From contig NZ_DATJCH010000012.1 of assembly GCF_035514885.1 (NCBI RefSeq), positions 1-64,000 on the forward strand: a stretch of 64,000 nucleotides of DNA, read 5' to 3'. Both the position numbers and the translations under genes were made by a program. Under the pieces are notes generated by a model that made no database searches, was not told where the DNA came from, and saw only the letters and a program-made list of their open reading frames with translations. Positions within the stretch are counted from its first letter, which is position 1, and each line of letters starts with the position of its first letter. Source of the stretch: Albibacterium sp035514885. Lineage in GTDB: Bacteria; Bacteroidota; Bacteroidia; Sphingobacteriales; Sphingobacteriaceae. Below, in pieces: positions 52,780-62,495 of this stretch.

Positions 52780-52815
52780 AAAAAAAGTCAATCCTATTTA
52801 GGATTGACTTTTTTT
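52780..52815 (+). terminator. Terminator of metB-like gene
   Basis: A perfect 16-bp stem (52780-52795 with 52800-52815) with a 4-nt loop and T7, 20 bp after the stop codon. Confidence 0.9.
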
Positions 52816-52876
52816 GTTTTAAATTTCGTGTATAGTTTAGAAGCATGTTGGTTCTACCTCGTATGTACCACGTCCA

Positions 52877-53004
52877 TACCTCGTAATACATGCTAGCAAT
52901 CTTAATGAGTTATTACAGTGGTATGTCTACGCTTTTCGGGCCTAAAAAGCGTAGACATATCACTGTAATAGAGCTGGAAATGACCTCGCATGTATTACGA
53001 GGTA
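52877..53004. repeat. 128-bp coaxial palindromic element
   Basis: Outer perfect 17-bp arms (52877-52893, 52988-53004) and inner 26-bp arms (52911-52936, 52945-52970; one G-T pair) share exactly the same centre. Unpaired 17-nt spacers lie on both sides and an 8-nt loop at the tip. A further copy of the 9-mer TACCTCGTA lies at 52855-52863. It lies in a 543-bp non-coding gap. It could be a MITE-like element, a structured RNA or a cruciform regulatory site. Confidence 0.7.
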
Positions 53005-53302
53005 CGTTCATGTCTCTTACTTGGTCCGAATCAAGTCCTTCTTCCTAATCTCTTTTCCTGACAAAGTATAATTATCTTAAGTGAATTGTAACAATTATGA
53101 GAATTGATTAAAATAAATTTAATTGTATGTTAATAATATATATTTATTTTGTTGTATATTTAGGCAGCCAATTAGACTAAGCCATTTATTATTAATCGTG
53201 CAAACGATTGTGTAATGGAGATTAGTTTTCGAACAATTAGCGATATTTCCTTTAAGTTAAGTGATTCTTAATTAAAAAATTAACCTTGTAAAATTCAAAT
53301 GC
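53005..53302. other. AT-rich leader region before the TlpA/GLPGLI operon
   Basis: Non-coding. A weak promoter-like TATATTTA at 53155-53162 is the only regulatory signal I can point to, which would give a leader of about 135 nt. No terminator or riboswitch fold was recognised. Confidence 0.4.
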
Positions 53303-54481
53303 ATGATTTCTTATAAAGTATTCATGACATCAAGATGGCTATTTTTTCTTTTTGTCATTCTTGCTTCTTGTAGTCAACCTAAACAATTTTCAATAACTAT
53401 TACAGGAGAAGGGGATCTTAATAATACTCAAGTATCGCTAAAGACTCAAGATTTAAAAATAACTTATGATTCAAGCATTGTTAAAAACAATGCTTTTACG
53501 TTACAGGCTAATAAAATAAGCGCAGGGTTTTATTATCTAGCTTTTAAGAATAAAGCTCCAATTGATAGCACTCAAACCAAGTGGAGTCAGTTAGTTGAAA
53601 TCTATATTGAGGAGGGGAAGGAGTATGTATTTTATGTTAAAGATAAGGATGCTGTGTTGTATAATAATTACACTATCAAATCAAATTCTCACGAACAGAA
53701 TAAACTCAATGAGTATAAGCAGCTATCTAAAATTTACTACGATAGTTTAAAACAAGAGCATACACGTTTAACTCTTGCCCGCAATTCAATTCTTTATGAA
53801 GAGCCCTTCTATGGACTTTATACCGATTCTATATTGGATGTTGAAACAATGATGAATGAAGTTCCTGCAATCACAGTTCGTCAATTTATTTCGGATAATA
53901 ATAATACTGTTATGATCCCTCATTTAATCAATCAAGAGAACAAGTTTTTTAATAACTATTCATATTATGAAGAAGTTCTTGATAGGTTGAACGATGATTA
54001 CAAGTCTAAGCCTGAAACAAAAAAGGCTTATAGGAATTTGAAAAAAGCAAGTAAACTTCATTTGGGTTTTGTACTGCCCGATATAGCCGGAAAGGATCCA
54101 TCTGGTAATTCTTATAACTATGACTTTTCTAATAAAAAAGTAGTGTTAATCGATTTCTGGGCATCCTGGTGCACACCGTGTAGGATAGTAAACCCGGAAC
54201 TTAAGCAGCTGCATGAAAAATACAAGGATAAAGGTTTTGATATTATTAGTGTTTCCATGGATCAGAACATATCGAAATGGAAAAATGCAATTAATGAAGA
54301 TGGTCTTACATGGACGAACATTTGTGAAGGGGTACGGCCATCAAAATCTGTCAATTACGTGAGGTTCAATACGCGCTACATACCGTTAAATTATTTAGTT
54401 GATAACGAGAGTAGAATTATTGGGAGAAACATAGCGCCCGACTCCATTGAAAGGATAATGCAGGGGTATAAGCTAAATTAA
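53303..54481 (+). CDS. TlpA-like thioredoxin lipoprotein with DUF4369 domain
   Basis: A 392-residue exported protein. A hydrophobic N-terminus ends in the lipobox V-I-L-A-S-C; the ATG at 53324 is an alternative start. The N-terminal beta-rich DUF4369 domain (about 25-130) is followed by a helical linker. The AhpC/TSA-type thioredoxin domain (about 255-392) has the active site D-F-W-A-S-W-C-T-P-C-R. W-C-x-P-C proteins of this kind are periplasmic thiol reductants. It is the first gene of the predicted operon leading to GLPGLI, the outer-membrane protein and a second TlpA-like lipoprotein. Confidence 0.88.
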   Translation: MISYKVFMTSRWLFFLFVILASCSQPKQFSITITGEGDLNNTQVSLKTQDLKITYDSSIVKNNAFTLQANKISAGFYYLAFKNKAPIDSTQTKWSQLVEIYIEEGKEYVFYVKDKDAVLYNNYTIKSNSHEQNKLNEYKQLSKIYYDSLKQEHTRLTLARNSILYEEPFYGLYTDSILDVETMMNEVPAITVRQFISDNNNTVMIPHLINQENKFFNNYSYYEEVLDRLNDDYKSKPETKKAYRNLKKASKLHLGFVLPDIAGKDPSGNSYNYDFSNKKVVLIDFWASWCTPCRIVNPELKQLHEKYKDKGFDIISVSMDQNISKWKNAINEDGLTWTNICEGVRPSKSVNYVRFNTRYIPLNYLVDNESRIIGRNIAPDSIERIMQGYKLN

Positions 54482-54551
54482 TAATTGCTGATGAGAAATA
54501 TAATCCTAGCCCTTTCTCTGCCATTTTAATTCGTACAATAATTAAATACTT

Positions 54552-55379
54552 ATGAAAAATATATTATTATTATTAGGATTACTCTATAGTTTTACAGCAC
54601 TTGCTCAATCAAAGCAAAGTCTTAAATTCGATAGACAGGCAATCTATAAAATGACCTATCAAATTGATAGTACTAATAAAAGTTCTATCAAGGAGGAGTA
54701 TATGGAATTGTTGCTAAATGATTCACTCTCTTTGTTTGAATCAATAACCAAAAGAAGGATAGACTCGCTTGAATTACTGAGAATAATGAATGAGAATTAT
54801 CGCATTGCGAGTCTGCCTTATTCTTATTTTCATTATCAGGTATTAAAGCAAAACAATGCCAATGCAATTATAACCTTTGATGTTCTTGACAATGAAACTT
54901 CTTATAGGGGACCTAATCATTATTACTATACCGAGGATAAGGAATCGTTTCAATGGGAAATTAAGGAAGACACCCTAAAAATCAATAATCTTTTATGTCA
55001 GAAAGCTGAAGTGGATTTTGGAAACAGGAAATGGGTAGCGTGGTTTACAACAGAAATACCCATTTCTGACGGTCCATATAAATTCTCTGGATTACCGGGT
55101 TTAATTGTTAAAATAAATGATACGGAAAACTTCTGGAATTTTGAATTAGTAAGACTTGAACCCACTTCTAAGGTTATTACCATTAATTTCAAGGAGGACA
55201 AGCAGCCAGTGCTTACTACAAAAAGGGAATTTCTTGCAAACAAAAAGCATTATAGAGAGAATAGCTTGCAGATAAAAGAAATGTATGGGTTTAAGATTAT
55301 ATCAGGCCGTTCGGAAATGCAAAAAAGTGCTAATGATTTTAATAAAAGTCATAATAACTGGATAGAAATGCCATTCTAG
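54552..55379 (+). CDS. GLPGLI family protein
   Basis: A 275-residue exported protein with a signal peptide (1-18). It carries the family-defining G-L-P-G-L-I segment in Y-K-F-S-G-L-P-G-L-I-V-K-I, preceded by W-x-A-W-F-T-T-E-I-P-I-S-D-G-P-Y. It contains a single cysteine (in L-L-C-Q-K). The function of GLPGLI proteins is unknown; they usually neighbour a TonB-type outer-membrane protein, as here, where the next gene begins 10 bp on. Confidence 0.92.
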   Translation: MKNILLLLGLLYSFTALAQSKQSLKFDRQAIYKMTYQIDSTNKSSIKEEYMELLLNDSLSLFESITKRRIDSLELLRIMNENYRIASLPYSYFHYQVLKQNNANAIITFDVLDNETSYRGPNHYYYTEDKESFQWEIKEDTLKINNLLCQKAEVDFGNRKWVAWFTTEIPISDGPYKFSGLPGLIVKINDTENFWNFELVRLEPTSKVITINFKEDKQPVLTTKREFLANKKHYRENSLQIKEMYGFKIISGRSEMQKSANDFNKSHNNWIEMPF

Positions 55380-55389
55380 TAATTAAATT

Positions 55390-58032
55390 ATGAGAACCAT
55401 AGTTATAGTCTTCTTACTTTGGTTCCCTTTTTTAGGGAATGCTCAGAATATTATTTCCGGGAAGATTATTGATACGCAGGAAAATGGTATTGGCAATGTT
55501 AATATCACTTATAAAAATGTAGGAAATACAGCAATAGTAGGATTTACCAGAAGTGAGCAAGATGGCTCGTTCAGGCTTGAAATAAAAGGTAATAAAGATA
55601 TGGACAGTCTAGAACTCGATCTGAACCATTTATCTTATGTTAAAAGATCTGTTATTATTCCCAATAAATCAGGGAGTTATACGTATGTTTTACAAGAAGG
55701 AGTACGTGAGCTCGACGTTGTTAACATAGGGAACATTCCGATATTCAGAAAAAGGGATACAATTAATTATAATGTTGATGTGTTTGTTTCTAAGCAAGAT
55801 CGTGTTATAGCAGATGTAATCAGGAAGCTGCCGGGGATAGAAATGCGTGGTGATGAGATATTGTATCAAGGGCAACCTATTCAAAAATACATGGTCAATA
55901 AGCTTGACCTAATGGAGGGCCGCTATGGTATAATCAACAATAACCTGCCAATTGATGCAGTAAGTAGGGTTCAGGTTATTGAAAATGACCAGCCTATAAA
56001 AATCCTGGACTCTTTGGTATTTTCAGATAGAGCTTCTTTAAACATTGAGCTCAAAAAGTTTACGACGACAGGAACTGGTAAGCTGGGTGCCGGGTTCTCT
56101 CCTGTTTTATGGGATGTAAATCTCACTCCCATGACATTCGGAAAAAACTTCCAAATGCTCAATTCTTTTCAAACAAACAATACCGGAAATGATGTAAGCA
56201 AGGGTCTTAGGACATTCTATTCAGGAGGATCGTTCTTTCGTGAAAGTGACAATACCCCTGGTCCCTCTTTCTTGTCGATTCAGGAAGTTAGCAGTCCTGA
56301 ATTTGAAGAAAAGAAATGGTTAGATAATCGCCTCTTTCTTACTTCTGCTAATCTTTTACAGAAATTGGAAAATGGAATAGAGCTAAAGGGTAATATTTCA
56401 TATTATAACGATTATAGAAAAAGATCCGGCTATACGCTTACTGAAGCTTTCGCGCCTGATCAATCTATATTTTTGAGTGAATCTGTGGATAATAAATATC
56501 GTATCAATGATTTTGCGACCGGTTTAATAATTGAGAAGAACGAGAAAACTGTATACTTACGCAATAGTTTGAAATTTCATAAGCGATGGAATGATGACAA
56601 TGGAAGTTTGTTGTTTAATGAGGCGAACAACATTAATCAGAAACGAAATTACAACGACCAAAGCTTATTGAACAACCTTTCTCTGGCACGCTTTATAGGG
56701 AAGCAGCTGATCAGTATCAATTCGGTTTTAGAATGGACCAAAACACCACAAACTCTCACTGTTAACCCCGGCTCATTGGAGGATATACTTAATGGCGGCG
56801 TTCCTTACAACCAGCTCCAACAACAAATTGATTATGGTATTTTTAGTACTAGAAATACATTGTCTTTTGTACGCGGGGTAAAAAGGTTTACCTTCTCACC
56901 TCAGTTTGGTATAAACTATCAGGTCAATGATCTGTCTTCTATGATTCACATATTTGATGAAGGAAAGGAAAATGTCCTTGGGAATGATTATGTGAATGCA
57001 ATACGGTTTCAAGAGTTGAAAACAGAAGTGGGGACAGTTATTCAATATGAGGAAAACAAATTGAAATTCTCAGTAAACCTACCAGTAGCATTTTTTCTTT
57101 TCAATGCTAGTCAGCGAGAAATTAAAACATTAGATCAGACAAGTAGGTATAGTTTTAATCCTTCGGGAAATATACGGTATACGATTGACCATTATAATGA
57201 GATTAACATCAATGGAAATAGAAGTGTAAACTATAGCAATGCAAATAATTTCTATAATGCTTATATCGTAAATACTTACCGAAACATACAACGATATGAA
57301 AGTAATTTGTTGACTAACACGAATTTTAGCTCTGGCTTTCAATATAGTTACAGAAATGTAATAAAAGCATACTTTGCTACTGCCTCTTATCAGTATACAC
57401 AAGGTAAGCGAGATTATATTTTTCAGCATCAATTCAACCCCTCAGGACAGTCGCAAATAAATATTCTAAACCGAGAAAGCACTAATTATAGTCACAGCTT
57501 AGCCACGCAATTATCCAGGCTCTTCATGCGAATTAAAACTACGGTTAAATTGAGCGGTAATTTATCCTTTGGTGAATCAGATTATCTGTTGAATGATGTT
57601 ATGGGGAAGCAACAGTTTAATACCTATGGAGGTAAGCTGGAAATCATGAACAATAAATGGGATGCCCTAGGATTCGAATACAATACCACTTTTACGTACT
57701 CGGAAAATAACTATGCAAATGCTGCAAAGAATGATATTAGGTCCAATAATCATTTTCTTAATATTATGATTTATCCTGGTAAACGGCATAGTTTGACTAT
57801 CAATAACGCATATTATCAAACCAATATTAAAGGGTTGAAAGACCAGTACTTCTTGGATATCAGTTATCGCTACCGGGTTGAAAGGTGGAAAACAGACATT
57901 GAGATTTCCGGACAGAACTTATTGAATAAGGATCGCTATACCCAGCAGTTTTCGACGGATTATCAGCTTGTAGAAACCTATTTTGATCTTAGACCGAGAC
58001 AGGTTGTTGTCTCAACACGGTTTAGGTTTTAG
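55390..58032 (+). CDS. TonB-receptor-like outer-membrane beta-barrel protein
   Basis: An 880-residue protein with a signal peptide (1-18) and a carboxypeptidase-regulatory-like domain (about 20-110, beginning I-I-S-G-K-I-I-D). A plug-like domain (about 125-225, with V-I-R-K-L-P-G-I-E and R-V-Q-V-I-E-N-D-Q) is followed by a large barrel ending in an aromatic final strand (V-S-T-R-F-R-F). The plug lacks the canonical I-x-G-P-x-x-x-x-Y-G segment of classic transporters, as in the GLPGLI-associated group. The substrate, and even the direction of transport, is unknown. Ten bp separate it from the GLPGLI gene. Confidence 0.87.
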   Translation: MRTIVIVFLLWFPFLGNAQNIISGKIIDTQENGIGNVNITYKNVGNTAIVGFTRSEQDGSFRLEIKGNKDMDSLELDLNHLSYVKRSVIIPNKSGSYTYVLQEGVRELDVVNIGNIPIFRKRDTINYNVDVFVSKQDRVIADVIRKLPGIEMRGDEILYQGQPIQKYMVNKLDLMEGRYGIINNNLPIDAVSRVQVIENDQPIKILDSLVFSDRASLNIELKKFTTTGTGKLGAGFSPVLWDVNLTPMTFGKNFQMLNSFQTNNTGNDVSKGLRTFYSGGSFFRESDNTPGPSFLSIQEVSSPEFEEKKWLDNRLFLTSANLLQKLENGIELKGNISYYNDYRKRSGYTLTEAFAPDQSIFLSESVDNKYRINDFATGLIIEKNEKTVYLRNSLKFHKRWNDDNGSLLFNEANNINQKRNYNDQSLLNNLSLARFIGKQLISINSVLEWTKTPQTLTVNPGSLEDILNGGVPYNQLQQQIDYGIFSTRNTLSFVRGVKRFTFSPQFGINYQVNDLSSMIHIFDEGKENVLGNDYVNAIRFQELKTEVGTVIQYEENKLKFSVNLPVAFFLFNASQREIKTLDQTSRYSFNPSGNIRYTIDHYNEININGNRSVNYSNANNFYNAYIVNTYRNIQRYESNLLTNTNFSSGFQYSYRNVIKAYFATASYQYTQGKRDYIFQHQFNPSGQSQINILNRESTNYSHSLATQLSRLFMRIKTTVKLSGNLSFGESDYLLNDVMGKQQFNTYGGKLEIMNNKWDALGFEYNTTFTYSENNYANAAKNDIRSNNHFLNIMIYPGKRHSLTINNAYYQTNIKGLKDQYFLDISYRYRVERWKTDIEISGQNLLNKDRYTQQFSTDYQLVETYFDLRPRQVVVSTRFRF

Positions 58033-58091
58033 TGTAAATTAATTTTAGAGTACGAAACCAACACTTTATCTGTACATTAAAAACCATTTAT

Positions 58092-59549
58092 ATGAAAACA
58101 TCATTCATTTTTATTTGCTTAGCAGTATCGTTGTTTAGCTTTTCTGCATGTAGCCAACTATCTAATTCTGAAACAGAAGCAGTTGAAGACAAAAATATCG
58201 TTGTTGTTTTTCTAAAGAATCCAATACAGAAAGAGAGCAATACAGATAATATATTTGCCAGACCTAATAGTCTGAGTTATTATGGGGAGGATTTAATCAG
58301 GAATGATATAAGATTGAATAACCCATCAAGGAATGATACAATAATTGTTCCTGGTGTTCAAGAGTTTATGCCGGTGGATTTATATTATAATAATGTAACT
58401 TTTAACTATTATTTTAAACAAAGGGATACGGTAGTTTTTACGTTTAAGGATGATGTGCCTGTTGCTGAAATTGTTAATAGAGAAACACTTCCGAATGATG
58501 CTAATTTCTCATTCTTTGCTAAAAAGCACGATAACCAACCGGTTAAAATAGATGATAAATTAATTTATTTGACGCTATCTGAAATGAGCCCTGAAGAAGC
58601 AGTTAAAGGAAATTACAACAAATATTTGAAGCGACGCAGTTACCTAGATTCACTGGAAAGCAACAAATTGGTGTCTCCAAATGTGAAAGATTTCTATAGT
58701 GAGCAGAATAGATACGAGTTTGTTGATGCATTATTGTATCAAAAACAATCGCAAATAGCCGCTGATCTGCTAAAGAACTTCAGCATTGACTCAATGATAA
58801 ATGACGAAACTCTTTTATATAGTGAATTCTTTCACAGTTTTCTTGATAGATACCTATGGAGCGATGATTTTTCAGTAAAAATAAGAACAGCTCAAAGCAT
58901 ATCAGTTGACTATAAGCTTCTTTATGAAAAAATAAAAACAACTTTCTCTAATGTAAAAGTGCGTAACTACCTGCTTTTCTATTGCCTTCAAAAAATTCAG
59001 GAAGAAGGTTCTTCGGAATCATTAAAAGACTATGTGGCTAAATTTAAAACCGATGTAAGAGATACAATTTATAACGACTATATAAATAAGAATTTCTCAA
59101 CATATCCAAGCATATCAGGAACAACCATGTTAGCCAGTCTTCAGGGAACAGAAGATATTGACCTTAAGCAGTATATTAAAGAATCAGTTAATAAAGTTCT
59201 CTATGTTGATTTATGGGCAAGTTGGTGCATGCCTTGTCGGGCAGCTTTTCCTGCATCAGAAAAACTTAGAGAAGATTATAAAGATGATCCTATAAACTTT
59301 GTTTATATCTCTATTGATGCGAAATATACGGATTGGGAAAAAGCTTCTCACAATGAGTCTTTATCCGATTATTCCAATAGCTTTTTGCTTCGTGATGCGA
59401 AGAATGCAGATCTCCTAAAGGAAATAGCACTCACAACAATACCCCGCTATTTAATCTTTGATAAAAAGGGCAGCTTAGTTTTTGATAATGCACCTTCACC
59501 TGAAAGTCCTGAGTTAAGAAAGATTTTAGCTACGTATATTAGTGAATAA
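58092..59549 (+). CDS. Second TlpA-like thioredoxin lipoprotein
   Basis: A 485-residue exported protein with the lipobox S-F-S-A-C. The N-terminal 320 residues are helical and beta segments without a family I recognise. The C-terminal thioredoxin domain (about 345-485) has D-L-W-A-S-W-C-M-P-C-R and the cis-proline T-T-I-P-R-Y. It probably reduces disulfides in the periplasm. It lies 59 bp after the outer-membrane protein and 40 bp before GH26, so the operon is flanked by two W-C-x-P-C lipoproteins. Confidence 0.87.
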   Translation: MKTSFIFICLAVSLFSFSACSQLSNSETEAVEDKNIVVVFLKNPIQKESNTDNIFARPNSLSYYGEDLIRNDIRLNNPSRNDTIIVPGVQEFMPVDLYYNNVTFNYYFKQRDTVVFTFKDDVPVAEIVNRETLPNDANFSFFAKKHDNQPVKIDDKLIYLTLSEMSPEEAVKGNYNKYLKRRSYLDSLESNKLVSPNVKDFYSEQNRYEFVDALLYQKQSQIAADLLKNFSIDSMINDETLLYSEFFHSFLDRYLWSDDFSVKIRTAQSISVDYKLLYEKIKTTFSNVKVRNYLLFYCLQKIQEEGSSESLKDYVAKFKTDVRDTIYNDYINKNFSTYPSISGTTMLASLQGTEDIDLKQYIKESVNKVLYVDLWASWCMPCRAAFPASEKLREDYKDDPINFVYISIDAKYTDWEKASHNESLSDYSNSFLLRDAKNADLLKEIALTTIPRYLIFDKKGSLVFDNAPSPESPELRKILATYISE

Positions 59550-59589
59550 ATGATACTTTTATAAGTTAGGACATTAAAATTACATACTT

Positions 59590-60567
59590 ATGCGAACGAT
59601 TAAATTCCTATTTGTCTTATTTGTCAGCTTCCCTTTATCTCTTCATGCTCAAAGTAAACATACTTTATCTACACCATATCCATCTAAAGAAGCAGTGGCA
59701 TTGTATGCTTATATTAATGATATGTTTGGGAAAAGAATGCTTTCTGGACAGATGGAATCAAGTTGGGGAATAGAAGAGATGGAATATATTGAAAAAGTGA
59801 CAGGAAAACTGCCTGCTATCAGAGGAATGGATTTTATTAATAATAAAGATAATAATAATGAAGTTCAGGATGCTATTGATTGGTGGAAGGGTGGAGGTAT
59901 TCCTACTATTATGTGGCATATGGGAGCTCCTGGTATTGGTCAGGGTTATGAAAATAGTAAAAAGGAGATTGATATAGATAAGTGTTTTGAAAAGGGAACC
60001 CCTGAGTATAATGCTTTTTGGAGTGAACTTAAAGAAAAGGGTGACTTACTGGAAAAATTGAGAGATGAGAATGTGCCCGTATTATGGCGACCCTTTCACG
60101 AGTTAAATGGTAACTGGTTTTGGTGGGGGAAACAAGGACCGGAAAAATTTAAGCGCTTATGGACAGCTATGTATGACTATTACGTAAATGAGAGAAAATT
60201 AAATAACCTGATTTGGGTATTATGTTATACTGCTGATGCGGACAGTGCCTGGTATCCTGGAGATCAATATGTTGATATTGTAGGAGCTGATACATACGAT
60301 AAAGGTGATAGTCCGGAAACTGAAATGTATAATGGAGTAAAGAATATTGTAGGCGATAGAATGCCGATAGCATACCATGAATGTGGTGTGCCTCCTGATC
60401 CTGATAAATGCTTTAATGAAGGTGCAATGTGGTCCTGGTGGATGGAATGGCACACAAGTCACTTAACAAATGTAGATAAGGATTATTTAAAAAAAGTTTA
60501 CAATCATGATCTGGTAATCACACTTGATGAAATACCTGATATAATGCAGGTGTATGGGAATAATTAA
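59590..60567 (+). CDS. Glycoside hydrolase family 26 (beta-mannanase)
   Basis: An exported 325-residue TIM-barrel enzyme cleaving beta-1,4-mannan. A signal peptide ends in L-H-A-Q. The general acid is Glu171 in W-R-P-F-H-E-L-N-G-N-W-F-W-W-G and the nucleophile Glu264 in P-I-A-Y-H-E-C-G. Other GH26 features are L-S-G-Q and V-D-I-V-G-A-D-T-Y-D. No binding module is attached. It is only 40 bp behind the TlpA-like gene, so it may be read with that operon. Confidence 0.92.
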   Translation: MRTIKFLFVLFVSFPLSLHAQSKHTLSTPYPSKEAVALYAYINDMFGKRMLSGQMESSWGIEEMEYIEKVTGKLPAIRGMDFINNKDNNNEVQDAIDWWKGGGIPTIMWHMGAPGIGQGYENSKKEIDIDKCFEKGTPEYNAFWSELKEKGDLLEKLRDENVPVLWRPFHELNGNWFWWGKQGPEKFKRLWTAMYDYYVNERKLNNLIWVLCYTADADSAWYPGDQYVDIVGADTYDKGDSPETEMYNGVKNIVGDRMPIAYHECGVPPDPDKCFNEGAMWSWWMEWHTSHLTNVDKDYLKKVYNHDLVITLDEIPDIMQVYGNN

Positions 60568-60722
60568 CTAGTGTAACCAATGATATATTCGGCACTTGGT
60601 CTGTGTTAACTCCAACAGAAGCACTTGTTTCGTTGAAGCTTAGTTTATATGCATAGGTAAACAAAGTGAACAGTTTTGTGTTGTACCAAAGAGAAACTAA
60701 ATTTCACTTTAAAAGACATGGT

Positions 60723-60845
60723 ATGCAAAATTGGCTAAAAACAGTAATTGCGGGAGCTGCCGCCTGGAGATGGGGCGGAGGTTGTTTAGGAACAATATTA
60801 GTGTTCGTGATTATTTATTGGTTATTGGGACAAAGCGGCTGTTAA
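60723..60845 (+). CDS. 40-residue single-helix membrane protein
   Basis: A short frame with ATG at 60723 and TAA at 60843. The N-terminus M-Q-N-W-L-K-T-V-I-A-G-A-A-A-W is amphipathic, G-G-G-C-L-G-T follows, then a hydrophobic helix (I-L-V-F-V-I-I-Y-W-L-L-G). Similar K-W-L-K-T...G-G-G-C...I-Y-W-L-L-G micro-proteins occur across Bacteroidota, to my recollection. The function is unknown. Its stop overlaps the 3' end of the convergent symporter gene by 4 bp. Confidence 0.7.
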   Translation: MQNWLKTVIAGAAAWRWGGGCLGTILVFVIIYWLLGQSGC

Positions 60846-62272
60846 GTTTTATCATCGCCCCATTCCTCGGTGTTTTTGATTCCTAGTTTTTTAGCATTAA
60901 AGACTGGTCTGATTCCTTGTTTACGTTGAGCTACATAGTCTTTAAATGCAATAAATGCGGGTTTCCTTAATAGGATTATAGCGATAAAGTTTAACCAGGC
61001 CATTAATCCGACACCGATATCACCAAAGGTCCAGGCTAATTCTGCCGATTTGATAGTTCCATAAAATGTTGCGACCATAATTAGTCCTCTAAGTGACCAG
61101 AGCATCCATTTTTTGGTTCCTTTGCTATATAAATAGCTGAGGTTGGTTTCTGCAATATAATAATAGGCCATTAGTGTAGTAAACGCAAAAAACAGGAGAG
61201 CCAATGCCACGAAACCGCTGCCTATTGCTGGAAAATGAGTGCTGACTGCGGATTGTGTAAATGAACTGGGACCCGCACCTGGTATATTTTCAAGAATAAA
61301 TCCGCCAGCCGGATTCTCAACATTATATTGTCCGGTGAAGATAATCATTAAGGCAGTTGTTGTACATATAAATATAGTATCTATGTATACAGAAAAGGCT
61401 TGTACTAAGCCTTGCTTTACCGGGTGGCTAACTTCTGCTGCTGCGGCAGCATGAGGTGCTGTACCTTGTCCGGCTTCGTTTGAATAGATACCTCTTTTTA
61501 CTCCCCAGGCAACTGCCATTCCGAATATACCTCCAAATGCTGGTTCTAAATCAAATGCTGAACGAAATATCAGGCTAAAAACAGCAGGTACTTCGGTGAT
61601 ATTTATACAGATAATAGCTATTCCCATTAAAATGTAGGCACCAGCCATAAAAGGAACTACGATTTCAGCAACTTTCCCAATTCTTTTAACCCCTCCAAAG
61701 ATGATAAGGCCAAGCAGTGTTGTTATAATTGCGCCAGTTGCCCATACTGGAATCTCAAAGGCATTAAACATACTGGAGGCAATGCTATTGCTTTGTACAC
61801 CTGGCAAGAAGAAAGCGGTACTTAAAATAGTGACTATCGCAAATAAAATGGCATACCATTTAATTCCTAATCCTTTTTCAATGTAGTAGGCAGGCCCTCC
61901 GCGAAACTGTCCGTCTTTTACAACCTTATATATTTGCCCTAATGTTGCTTCTACGAATGCTGATGAGGCTCCTAAGAATGCAATTGCCCACATCCAGAAT
62001 ACGGCTCCCGGACCGCCCATGGCGATGGCTGTAGCAACTCCCACAATATTACCTGTACCAACTCTCCCTGAAATTGCAATTGAGAATGCTTGAAATGAGG
62101 ACACACCTTGGTTGGAAGCTTTCCCATCGAAAAGCAAGCGAACCATCTCTTTTATATATCTGAGCTGTAGAAAACGAGTTGCAACTGAAAAATATATACC
62201 TGCTCCGATACAAAGAAGTATAAGTGCATTACTCCAAATAATATCATTGATAAAGGTAGCTACTTGCTCCAT
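60842..62272 (-). CDS. Alanine/glycine:cation symporter (AGCS family)
   Basis: An inner-membrane Na+-coupled amino acid importer of 476 residues with about ten helices. Family signatures are G-x-G-I-Y-F-S near the start, S-G-R-V-G-T-G-N-I-V-G-V-A-T-A-I (about 68-83), G-G-P-A-Y-Y-I-E-K-G-L-G, and K-R-G-I-Y-S-N-E-A-G-Q-G-T-A-P-H-A-A-A. The cytosolic C-terminus is short and charged. It is monocistronic. Confidence 0.95.
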   Translation of the reverse strand: MEQVATFINDIIWSNALILLCIGAGIYFSVATRFLQLRYIKEMVRLLFDGKASNQGVSSFQAFSIAISGRVGTGNIVGVATAIAMGGPGAVFWMWAIAFLGASSAFVEATLGQIYKVVKDGQFRGGPAYYIEKGLGIKWYAILFAIVTILSTAFFLPGVQSNSIASSMFNAFEIPVWATGAIITTLLGLIIFGGVKRIGKVAEIVVPFMAGAYILMGIAIICINITEVPAVFSLIFRSAFDLEPAFGGIFGMAVAWGVKRGIYSNEAGQGTAPHAAAAAEVSHPVKQGLVQAFSVYIDTIFICTTTALMIIFTGQYNVENPAGGFILENIPGAGPSSFTQSAVSTHFPAIGSGFVALALLFFAFTTLMAYYYIAETNLSYLYSKGTKKWMLWSLRGLIMVATFYGTIKSAELAWTFGDIGVGLMAWLNFIAIILLRKPAFIAFKDYVAQRKQGIRPVFNAKKLGIKNTEEWGDDKT

Positions 62273-62495
62273 AATTGGTTTTTTGTTGGTTGTTTGTCAC
62301 GAAACAGGCATCGGGAAGAGCTGTTTCTTCTGTAAAGAAAGGAAAATTAAAATAAAAAATTCAACGGTATTTGATTATTTATTGATAATTATTCAAGAAT
62401 TCGTTAAGGTTTTGCATTATTTGCACTAGTTTTATAGAGGTATAGGATCAATGTATTTAGTTTAAGCAGACACTTTGTTTTAATAGATTTTAATT

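Noticed and set aside
61239..61454. Plus-strand frame inside the AGCS symporter gene
   Set aside because: It lies entirely within well-conserved symporter sequence and has no independent support.
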